Source: Ruminococcaceae bacterium UBA7030 (GTDB lineage: Bacteria > Bacillota > Clostridia > Oscillospirales > Acutalibacteraceae). From it: a DNA stretch of 22,827 nucleotides. Below the pieces are notes generated by a model, which was not told where the DNA came from, made no database searches, and saw nothing but the letters and a program-made list of their open reading frames with translations. Shown here piece after piece: positions 15,525-22,035 of the stretch (position 1 is its first letter; the number at the start of each line of letters is the position of its first letter). The stretch is taken from NCBI GenBank assembly GCA_002494125.1, contig DLBD01000004.1, positions 1-22,827 on the forward strand, given 5' to 3'. The translations under genes were made by a program, and so were the position numbers.

Positions 15525-16869
15525 TGTTTACCTTAACTCCGTTCTCCTTGATTTTGTCAATACATTTCGGAACAATACCCGTCGCAACGAATTCACCCTT
15601 AAATTTACCGGATGCATCCATTTCACCTTCGGTATCATAAACGAAAATATCCTGCATACGAATTACGTCGCCCTCCATTCCGACAATCTCGGATATGGAA
15701 ACGACCTTTCTTGAACCGTCGCGAAGACGAGCCTGCTGAACAATAATATTAATAGCTGATGCAACCTGGTCCCTGATTGCCTTGGAAGGAAGCTCGGAAC
15801 CTGACATCATAACCATGGTCTCAATACGTGAAATTGAGTCCCTTGGCGAGTTAGCGTGAATTGTTGTTATAGAACCGTCATGACCTGTATTCATTGCCTG
15901 AAGCATGTCAAGTGTTTCTTCGCTACGTACCTCACCGACGATAATTCTGTCAGGTCTCATACGGAGTGCGTTTACAACAAGGTCACGGATACTGATTCTA
16001 CCCTTGCCCTCCATATTTGCCGGACGGCTTTCAAGTGTAATTACATGCTCCTGCTTGAGCTGAACCTCAGCTGAGTCCTCTATTGTAACAATTCTTTCGT
16101 CTTCAGGAATATATGATGAAAGAATATTGAGCAGTGTGGTTTTACCTGAACCGGTACCACCTGATACGATTATATTAAGCTTACCCTTAACGCACGCATC
16201 AAGAAACTCCAGCATTTTTGGAGAGATTGAACCCCATGTTATAAGATTTTCAGCTGTAATTGGAGTTTTACCGAACTTACGTATTGTAAGTATCGGACCG
16301 ACAAGAGAAACCGGAGGAATAATAACATTAACACGGGAGCCATCGGGAAGTCTTGCGTCAACCATCGGGCTTGCCTCATCGACATGTCTTCCTACCTTGG
16401 TAACAATTCTGTCGATAATCTGCATTAAATGCGCGTCATCCTTAAACTTTATATCAGTAAGAGAAAGCTTACCTTTACTCTCGACATATATCTGATAAGG
16501 TCCGTTGACCATAATTTCAGAATACATATCACTGTCAACGAGCACTTGTATAGGACCGTAACCCATAATGTCGTCGTAAAGCTCTTCGGAGATAAGTCCT
16601 CTCTCTATACGGGGAATATTATACTCGGGCTTATTAACATACTCGTTAATAAGATTTCGCATACCGTCGTCCGTAATCTCAAGGTTTTCTGAAATCTGCT
16701 GTTCAACGATTGCGTTGTGGATTCTCGTTTTAACCTCTGCGTACGGATCCTCCTTCATCTTTGAGCGAAGATTTTCCTCTCTCTGCGAAGGGGGAATTAC
16801 GACGTTACTGTTTTCAGCTGCATTGTTTTCCTGCTCAAGTGCTGAGCCGTATCTGTCAAGTAATCCCAT
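15505..16869 (-). CDS. cpaF: TadA/CpaF, Tad pilus secretion ATPase
   Basis: A 454-residue hexameric secretion ATPase of the VirB11/TadA family that powers Flp pilus assembly. Visible motifs: Walker A GGTGSGKT (237-244), the Asp box IVTIEDSAEVQL (260-271), Walker B RIIVGEVR (308-315) and the His box GHDGSITTIHAN (329-340). Residues 70-200 are the N-terminal domain, including SEIMVNGPYQIYVE and DARLPDGSRVN. All catalytic residues are present, so it should be active. Length is usual for CpaF. Its ATG at 16869 overlaps the stop of the CpaE/TadZ gene (TAATG), indicating translational coupling. Confidence 0.96.
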   Translation of the reverse strand: MGLLDRYGSALEQENNAAENSNVVIPPSQREENLRSKMKEDPYAEVKTRIHNAIVEQQISENLEITDDGMRNLINEYVNKPEYNIPRIERGLISEELYDDIMGYGPIQVLVDSDMYSEIMVNGPYQIYVESKGKLSLTDIKFKDDAHLMQIIDRIVTKVGRHVDEASPMVDARLPDGSRVNVIIPPVSLVGPILTIRKFGKTPITAENLITWGSISPKMLEFLDACVKGKLNIIVSGGTGSGKTTLLNILSSYIPEDERIVTIEDSAEVQLKQEHVITLESRPANMEGKGRISIRDLVVNALRMRPDRIIVGEVRSEETLDMLQAMNTGHDGSITTIHANSPRDSISRIETMVMMSGSELPSKAIRDQVASAINIIVQQARLRDGSRKVVSISEIVGMEGDVIRMQDIFVYDTEGEMDASGKFKGEFVATGIVPKCIDKIKENGVKVNNDWFNA

Positions 16870-18056
16870 TATTTATTCTTCTTTCCGAATGATTTTTGCT
16901 TTGAAGGAAGATTTCCTTCTCTCTCAAGAATTAACTTGTTTGCGAAATTTGAAAGATCTCTTGAAATAATCGAACGCGGTTTGAAGGTAACAGCCGGCTG
17001 TCCGTTATTTAATGAAGTATTAACTGTTTTGAAATCGCTTGCAATTACTGCATATGAAGGAATACCCAGAAGACCTTCAAAATCGCTGATTTTCACAGTA
17101 TTCTTCTTAACGTTCTTGTTGATTACAAGCTTAACCTTATCCTTTTGGTTAATCTGCTGTAAAACATTAAGGCATGTCTTTGCTCTCTTAAGTGAAAGAA
17201 TGTTAACATCATTTACCATAAATACCGTATCAGCACCCTCGATAGCTGTGATAACGGGGTCAGTAAGCTGACAACCGCAATCGATAAGTATGTATTCAAA
17301 ATAGTTTCTTCCAATGTCGAGAATCTGCTTAACCGTATTAGTTGTTACATATTCTGCAAGCTCCGGAGAATTGGGAGATGCAAGAAGCGAAAGTCCTGAC
17401 GCATGAGTTGTACAGCATGTCGTAAGGTTGTCAATTGAAACGCCGTTTGTATCTCTTGCAAGGTCAACGATGGTTTCAGTGGGAGATATATCAAGCGCCA
17501 TATCCGCATCGCCGAACTGAAGGTCAAGGTCAATAAGAAGAGTCTTTTTACCCTGTGATGCAAGTGCAACGGCAACGTTTGTGCAGATAGTGGTTTTTCC
17601 TACGCCGCCCTTTCCGCTGAAAAACGCATAGACGTTTGAACGGGTTTTTCTTTCGGCACCCGATGAAGGGCTGAATTTTCTCTCTCTTGCAACAATGCTT
17701 GTGATGTTTTCGCAAAATTCTGTGCCGCCGATACCGATATCCATAACCTGACGGATACCTGCCTGTGCAGCCATATTTACAAGGTCAACCGTAACCTTAT
17801 CAGTAAGAATAACTGCTGAAGCACCGTACGAGCCAAGTCCTAAGCCGTCAACGAAATCAAAGAAAGGCGTATCGATATCGCCGCTATCAATAAGAAAAGC
17901 AACTACATCAGGAACAAAGCCTTGAATCCTGACCTTTGCGCCTGCCTCCATATCAGCATAGCCGATAATGGCAATATTTTCATCAACAAGCTTATTTTTA
18001 AGAGCAACTTTATATTCGGTGTTGTCGGAAACAACAACAATATTTATTTTATCCAT
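16869..18056 (-). CDS. cpaE: CpaE/TadZ, Tad pilus localisation ATPase
   Basis: A 395-residue two-domain protein. Residues 1-125 are a receiver-like fold (IVVVSDNTEYKVALKNKL, VPDVVAFLID) as in TadZ/CpaE. Residues 140-380 are a ParA/MinD-type ATPase with deviant Walker A GKGGVGKT (148-155), LLIDLDLQFGDADMALD and LIDCGCQLTDPV. In other bacteria TadZ marks the pole or assembly site of the Tad machine. The ATG at 18056 has GAGGA 9 nt upstream. A longer reading from TTG at 18065 is possible but leaves almost no spacing to that ribosome site. A DivIVA-domain protein in the same operon is a possible partner. Confidence 0.92.
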   Translation of the reverse strand: MDKINIVVVSDNTEYKVALKNKLVDENIAIIGYADMEAGAKVRIQGFVPDVVAFLIDSGDIDTPFFDFVDGLGLGSYGASAVILTDKVTVDLVNMAAQAGIRQVMDIGIGGTEFCENITSIVARERKFSPSSGAERKTRSNVYAFFSGKGGVGKTTICTNVAVALASQGKKTLLIDLDLQFGDADMALDISPTETIVDLARDTNGVSIDNLTTCCTTHASGLSLLASPNSPELAEYVTTNTVKQILDIGRNYFEYILIDCGCQLTDPVITAIEGADTVFMVNDVNILSLKRAKTCLNVLQQINQKDKVKLVINKNVKKNTVKISDFEGLLGIPSYAVIASDFKTVNTSLNNGQPAVTFKPRSIISRDLSNFANKLILEREGNLPSKQKSFGKKNK

Positions 18057-18087
18057 ATCACACAATCCTCTTGTTTAATTAATGTAT

Positions 18088-18786
18088 TTAGCCTTCTGCA
18101 CGCGAATTGAGCACAAGCTTGTAGTTCTTTTCCTCAACCTGTCTGAGTTCAAGTGCCTCTTCAGGAGTAACCTCTACAGTAATGGTAGCATATGCGGTAA
18201 TTGCATTACCTGTAGAAGCGGCAGCAGTATTATCCGTGTTATTTGAAACCCTTAAAACTTTAAGATTTTCATAAGAAAGTTTTGCTTCAAATTCTGTCGG
18301 ATCGTCCTCATCACGCTCATATGTGATAATGTCAACTGTATCGTTTGGTCCGATATATCCGTCAACGCCGTTTGCCTGGCTTGCGTTTATTGAATATGCA
18401 ACCATACCCGGCTGAAGTTTGTAAGAAAGACTGACATTGTCCGCATCCTTATCAACAAGCCTTTGGCTGTTAATCTGCTCGCCCGCATAAATTGTATCAA
18501 GCGTGATTTTTTCGAGTAAATCAGCTTTATCCGTAACATAGTTGGGACCGGCGTCTGTTACAAGCACCTGCTTAACTATAAAGCTTGCATCCGAAGTGTC
18601 TTCCTCTGTGCCAAACATTTCCTCAGTTATCTGAGTGTTTTCCTCTATGTCCTTTGCAGCTACATAGATATTGACGGTATCAACGTCCTTAATAGTTGTC
18701 TTTGCGTCAAGCTCACGTGCAAACATAAAGGTTGCAAAGCCTGCAATAAGTGCAAAGATTACTGCGATGAGATAAACCTTTTTCAT
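18088..18786 (-). CDS. cpaB: CpaB/RcpC, Flp pilus assembly protein
   Basis: A 232-residue protein with one N-terminal membrane helix (5-23) and an extracytoplasmic region. A SAF-type domain covers about 39-125 (VNIYVAAKDIEENTQITEEM, then GEQINSQRL), followed by an RcpC/CpaB domain (YIGPNDTVDIITYERD; ITVEVTPEEALELRQVEEK). In Gram-negative Tad systems CpaB works with the secretin. Here no secretin gene is present, so in this probable monoderm it may guide the pilus through the wall or modulate assembly (inference). GGAAGG precedes ATG. It is separated from tadE by 124 nt containing a hairpin. Confidence 0.92.
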   Translation of the reverse strand: MKKVYLIAVIFALIAGFATFMFARELDAKTTIKDVDTVNIYVAAKDIEENTQITEEMFGTEEDTSDASFIVKQVLVTDAGPNYVTDKADLLEKITLDTIYAGEQINSQRLVDKDADNVSLSYKLQPGMVAYSINASQANGVDGYIGPNDTVDIITYERDEDDPTEFEAKLSYENLKVLRVSNNTDNTAAASTGNAITAYATITVEVTPEEALELRQVEEKNYKLVLNSRAEG

Positions 18787-18851
18787 AAATTTGACCTTCC
18801 TTAATTTAGTTATTAAAATCTTTCAGGATTTAAATTTTTAATATATATTAT

Positions 18852-18875
18852 AAGATTTCGGAAAGCCGAAATCTT
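18852..18875. other. Hairpin between tadE and cpaB
   Basis: AAGATTTCGG and CCGAAATCTT form a perfect 10-bp stem with a 4-nt loop. On the minus strand (operon sense) it is followed by ATAATATATATT, A/U-rich but not a clean U-tract. On the plus strand it is followed by TTTTATTT. It may be a partial terminator, an RNA-processing or stability element, or a stop for antisense transcription. Confidence 0.6.
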
Positions 18876-18910
18876 TTATTTGCCGTTAAAGCGCAGAAAA
18901 CCCCATAATA

Positions 18911-19489
18911 TTATGAGGCTGAATTAAACTGCTTTTCCACTTTAAAAGTAGCTTGTGATGTCAGAGTTTTTGTCATATGGTCGGAAAATGCACCGAGCAC
19001 AGGAGTCAGAACTCTCATATCTCCTTTTACCGTAACTGTAACATCTCCGTCGCTTCGCTTGTTAATATCATAACCGTGAAGCTCGACAGAGTCGCTTGAG
19101 TCATAAGTATATGTAATGTCAATTGAAACATTTTTAATGTTTGTAGGAAGAGTATTCTGAACAGTTGAAACTATATCCTGCTCTTCCTTCGTAAGAGTGT
19201 CACCGGTATGGTTTTTATCAACGTAGATATACTCATCACCGCTTTTCTGATAAGTAAAATCTCTGTCAACAACCTCCTGCGCAGTCTTATCATAACAGCA
19301 ATCGGTAAACTCAACGCACGCAATACGCGCAGCATTTCGTGCTGAATTTTCAACGGAAATATAGTTATAAAAAAGCCAGCCGAAGTCCATAATTCCCATT
19401 ACAAGAAGTAAGAAAACAGGCAAAACAAGGGCAAACTCGACCATATCCTGTCCGTCCTCACGCTTAAAAAAGCTATTGATTTTTTTCAA
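18911..19489 (-). CDS. tadE: TadE-like minor pilin (pseudopilin)
   Basis: A 192-residue TadE-family protein. It has a short basic leader KREDG and then QDMVEFALVLPVFLLLVMGI. That fits the Flp/TadE processing site G/xxxxE(F/Y) with cleavage after Gly13 and Glu18 at +5, so the TadV peptidase should mature it. The membrane helix spans about 17-42; the rest is extracytoplasmic with a Cys-Cys pair (DCCYD). The start codon is TTG at 19489 with AAGGTGA 7 nt upstream; no ATG fits. It lies downstream of flp after a hairpin, consistent with lower expression than the major pilin. Confidence 0.92.
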   Translation of the reverse strand: MKKINSFFKREDGQDMVEFALVLPVFLLLVMGIMDFGWLFYNYISVENSARNAARIACVEFTDCCYDKTAQEVVDRDFTYQKSGDEYIYVDKNHTGDTLTKEEQDIVSTVQNTLPTNIKNVSIDITYTYDSSDSVELHGYDINKRSDGDVTVTVKGDMRVLTPVLGAFSDHMTKTLTSQATFKVEKQFNSAS

Positions 19490-19521
19490 CGGCTAATCAC
19501 CTTCCGTTTCAATAAATAAGG

Positions 19522-19555
19522 GTTATAAAAACAGGGCGAGTAAAACCCGCCCCGC
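19522..19555 (-). terminator. Attenuating hairpin between flp and tadE
   Basis: In operon sense the RNA forms a GC-rich stem (CGCCC 19548-19552 on the plus strand pairing with GGGCG 19534-19538), followed by TGTTTTTATAA. It has the form of a modest Rho-independent terminator. Placed directly after the major pilin gene, it could let most transcripts end after flp while some read through. Confidence 0.6.
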
Positions 19556-19594
19556 TTTTATTTAAATTTTAATCGCTAAGTAAACTGTTTGCAA

Positions 19595-19762
19595 TTAAGC
19601 AGATGTTGTAGCCTTGTCAAGAGCCTCGTTAGCGTCTGTGAAGAGCTTGCTAATCTTTGGTCCAAGGAATACGATAACAGCTACTGCTGCGATAGCGATA
19701 AGGCCAAGGATAAGTGCATACTCAACCATGCCCTGTCCGTTCTCATCCTTAAAGAATGTCAT
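19595..19762 (-). CDS. flp: Flp/TadA-type major pilin (55 aa)
   Basis: A 55-residue Flp pilin. The leader MTFFKDENG is followed by QGMVEYALILGLIAIAAVAV, matching the G/xxxxEY prepilin cleavage site exactly: cut after Gly9, Glu14 at +5, Tyr15 at +6. One hydrophobic helix (about 13-34) is followed by a short polar tail ending DANEALDKATTSA, the usual Flp design. The precursor length is typical. It has the strongest ribosome site in the operon (GGGAGG, 9 nt before ATG), suiting a highly expressed structural subunit. It lies between the tadV peptidase (58 nt) and the hairpin before tadE. Confidence 0.95.
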   Translation of the reverse strand: MTFFKDENGQGMVEYALILGLIAIAAVAVIVFLGPKISKLFTDANEALDKATTSA

Positions 19763-19820
19763 TAGTTTTTCCTCCCTTTTAGTAAAATTTTAATATTAAA
19801 TCGGCATTGCGCCTTTTTAA

Positions 19821-20522
19821 TCATATTAATCCCGAAGAGCTAAACAAAACACTCAGCGGGAAGCACATTGCAATAACCATACCAAGCGAAATAAAAGGTC
19901 CCATCGGGATAAGCGTTTTCATTCCGCCTTTCTTGCTTATCTTAAGATAAACAAAGGCAATTACAACAAACACCGCCATTAATATCATCGACTCAAAATA
20001 TCCGGCAGCACCGATACATAAACCGATTACGCCGTTATATTTGATATCGCCCGCGCCCATCGGAATTTTCAAAAGGCTTGGTATAAAGCATACCACCATA
20101 CCTAAAAAGAAACCGATAATCGCTTTTGGTATTTCGTCAATGCTTTCGGTCATTATGCTTACAACTGTAATGTAAACTGCCTGAATCACAAGCATCGCAA
20201 GAAGAAGCGGATTTGGAATCTTACGAACAAGCGAATCAACAGTTGCAATACTAAATACAGGAATCAGTAAGATTATGTTTCTGACGCCCTCTCTCAAAGC
20301 CCCCGGATCCTCAGTATTAGTAGTAAAACTTATACCAAGAGCGGCAACAATCGCCGCAAAAACAATGAGAATTCTTATAGGTGTTTTAACAAGCGGTGCA
20401 AGCTTTGAAGGATCATCCGTCCTTCTCTTTGCAAGCCATTTCGATAGCGGGATAGTAATGATTCCTAATAAAATTCCGTAAACCAAGGAAAATATTATTT
20501 TCCCGACCATTAAACCCGTCAC
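19821..20522 (-). CDS. cpaA: TadV/CpaA prepilin peptidase (A24 family)
   Basis: A 233-residue membrane aspartic peptidase that processes Flp and TadE. Catalytic aspartates are visible: Asp96 in ATVDSLVRKIPN and Asp159 in GAGDIKYNG, the A24 xxD...IPN and GxGD signatures. About seven or eight hydrophobic helices are present. The N-terminal methylase domain with CxxC pairs seen in PilD is absent, as usual for TadV. I chose GTG at 20522: it has AGGAG 7 nt upstream. The in-frame ATG at 20567 has no ribosome site and lies about 7 nt from the predicted transcription start. First gene of the Tad operon. Confidence 0.9.
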   Translation of the reverse strand: MTGLMVGKIIFSLVYGILLGIITIPLSKWLAKRRTDDPSKLAPLVKTPIRILIVFAAIVAALGISFTTNTEDPGALREGVRNIILLIPVFSIATVDSLVRKIPNPLLLAMLVIQAVYITVVSIMTESIDEIPKAIIGFFLGMVVCFIPSLLKIPMGAGDIKYNGVIGLCIGAAGYFESMILMAVFVVIAFVYLKISKKGGMKTLIPMGPFISLGMVIAMCFPLSVLFSSSGLI

Positions 20523-20580
20523 AATAAAACTCCTAATCGAAAGTTGTAAGCTATGGCAAAATGTCATATACTACGATTAA

Positions 20581-20609
20581 ATTATATCAATATAAACAAG
20601 AAGTTACAA
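20581..20609 (-). promoter_or_regulatory. Predicted Tad operon promoter
   Basis: On the minus strand TTGTAA (20609-20604), a 17-bp spacer and TATAAT (20586-20581) form a near-consensus sigma-A promoter. The expected start near 20574 gives a leader of about 52 nt before the GTG at 20522. All eleven Tad-locus genes follow in the same direction without another clear promoter. Confidence 0.7.
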
Positions 20610-20633
20610 GGGTTTTTTTATTTTTCGTTAAAA

Positions 20634-20651
20634 ATGAACAAAGTATGAACA
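20634..20651 (-). promoter_or_regulatory. 11-bp-phased direct repeat upstream of the Tad promoter
   Basis: Two TGTTCAT heptamers in operon sense (20651-20645 and 20640-20634) are separated by 4 bp, so they repeat every 11 bp on one face of the helix. This is the geometry used by OmpR/PhoB-type response regulators. It lies about 60-77 bp upstream of the predicted start. The 20610-20763 stretch is otherwise very AT-rich, with no gene. Confidence 0.45.
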
Positions 20652-20763
20652 TATTTTATGGCAAAATAAACAAAAAAATATTCCGCAAATTGACATTTGA
20701 CTATAAAATGGTTCATCTTCTTTTAAAAGTAAATGATAAAAAATTAACAAAAAGTTCAAAATT

Positions 20764-21909
20764 TCAGACAGTAATTTTCCTGAATTCGTAGATATCCGTG
20801 TCAAAAAGCGAGCATTTTTTGTCAAAATCCTTTTGCATTGACTCCTCTTTTTTAGGATTATAATACTTAATCTTCCTAACATCTGCACTTGCATCATAAT
20901 ACATTCTTTTTCCGTTTTTCGCAGTTGCAAATGCAAAGACATGTATTACTCTGCTTTTCTTCAAAACCTCGGTCATCTCAATTTCGCCGTCGCGGTCATA
21001 GTAAAGTGCAAACTCTGCCATACCACCGTCATAACCCTGACCGCTTTTGAATGAGCTGCCAAGGGCTTCTTCATATGCTTGCATGGCGGTTTTTCCTTCG
21101 TCCTTAACGGCAATGGTTACAGAATACTCTTTTACCGAAGAAATATCCTGTGCGCGCATAAGTGTGCAGCCGTCGCACATATATATTCCCCGGTCATTGA
21201 GTGACTGCATATAACCGAGCCAGCCGTAATCGGCAGTGTACCTCTCAACGCTGAAAAGCCTTCCGCCATTTTTTAGATGTTTTGAAATAACTGCAGAATA
21301 ATCCGAAAATGCTTCCTGATACTGCGCCTCTCTTGACGAACGTTCACCGATAAATGATAACGGTTTTGTTTTTTTATCCGCAACATCAAGAAGACATCTG
21401 AAAGAGGTTATGGCATCAAATTCCTTTTCAAGATTCATCTCATATATATCTACGCATTTGAAGTCCACATTATTAATGCCGAGCTTTTCGGCAAGCTCCT
21501 TTGCATTATTTATTGCCTTTTCGTTTATATCTACGCCTGTGAAATAACTATCCGGAAACTGCATTGCCATAAAACAGGTTACAATGCCGCAGTCGCAGGC
21601 AAGGTCAAGAACATTTCCTTTGAGAGCCTGCACATTATCTATAACCATATTTCCTATATGGCGGAATACTCCCCCGTCAAATGCTGCGGAAATATAAACC
21701 GAACCTTTAAGTGTTTCATTCTTAAGTGCATAAAACTTGTTGTTGTCAGTCGGAGCGCCCTCTGCGCGTGAATTGAGAAGGTTTGCCATGTCAAGCGCAT
21801 ACTGCCTGCTTGTGCAGGCGGCAAGTCCGCCCATAAACTCCTGAGAATTTTTTATATATTTAAGACCAACTGTCTTCATATATTCTTCAACCTGTGGATA
21901 AGCCTGCAT
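20764..21909 (-). CDS. Class I SAM-dependent methyltransferase
   Basis: A 381-residue protein with a Rossmann methyltransferase core at about 90-260. Motif I is NVLDLACDCG (99-108, the second Gly of the usual GxGxG replaced), then FTGVDINEKAI (123-133) with the acidic residue that holds the SAM ribose, and FKCVDIYEMN (150-159). The first 90 residues are helical (SRQYALDMANLLNSRAE) and may bind substrate. About 120 C-terminal residues (EFALYYDRDGEIEMTEVLKK and following) form a second domain I cannot assign. Target could be a small molecule or macromolecule; not determinable. ATG at 21909 has GGAG upstream, with its own strong promoter. It reads toward the Tad operon but leaves a 154-nt AT-rich gap before that promoter, and no terminator hairpin is evident after its stop. 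Confidence 0.8.
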   Translation of the reverse strand: MQAYPQVEEYMKTVGLKYIKNSQEFMGGLAACTSRQYALDMANLLNSRAEGAPTDNNKFYALKNETLKGSVYISAAFDGGVFRHIGNMVIDNVQALKGNVLDLACDCGIVTCFMAMQFPDSYFTGVDINEKAINNAKELAEKLGINNVDFKCVDIYEMNLEKEFDAITSFRCLLDVADKKTKPLSFIGERSSREAQYQEAFSDYSAVISKHLKNGGRLFSVERYTADYGWLGYMQSLNDRGIYMCDGCTLMRAQDISSVKEYSVTIAVKDEGKTAMQAYEEALGSSFKSGQGYDGGMAEFALYYDRDGEIEMTEVLKKSRVIHVFAFATAKNGKRMYYDASADVRKIKYYNPKKEESMQKDFDKKCSLFDTDIYEFRKITV

Positions 21910-21942
21910 ATCTTCTTCTCCTTAATACATAATACTCTATAT

Positions 21943-21971
21943 ATTATATATGACATTTGGAAAATTGTAAA
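21943..21971 (-). promoter_or_regulatory. Predicted methyltransferase promoter
   Basis: TTTACA (21971-21966), a 17-bp spacer and TATAAT (21948-21943) on the minus strand: 11 of 12 consensus bases with optimal spacing. The start near 21936 leaves a leader of about 27 nt before ATG at 21909. It begins 5 nt beyond the upstream hairpin, so the gene is a separate unit from the transporter. Confidence 0.75.
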
Positions 21972-21975
21972 GAAT

Positions 21976-22008
21976 AACAGACGGCAGCCGAAAAGGCTGC
22001 CGTCTGTT
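21976..22008 (-). terminator. Terminator of the sodium:solute symporter gene
   Basis: A perfect 13-14-bp GC-rich stem (21976-21989 with 21995-22008, 5-nt loop) lies 27 nt after the transporter stop. On the minus strand it is followed by TATTCTTTACA. On the plus strand a short TT tail follows, so it may act both ways. Confidence 0.85.
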
Positions 22009-22035
22009 TTATATTAAAAACAATGAAATATTATA

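Noticed and set aside
20523..20567. Longer TadV reading from an ATG at 20567
   Set aside because: No ribosome binding site, position about 7 nt from the predicted transcription start, and the extra 15 residues lack prepilin-peptidase character. GTG at 20522 has AGGAG at ideal spacing.
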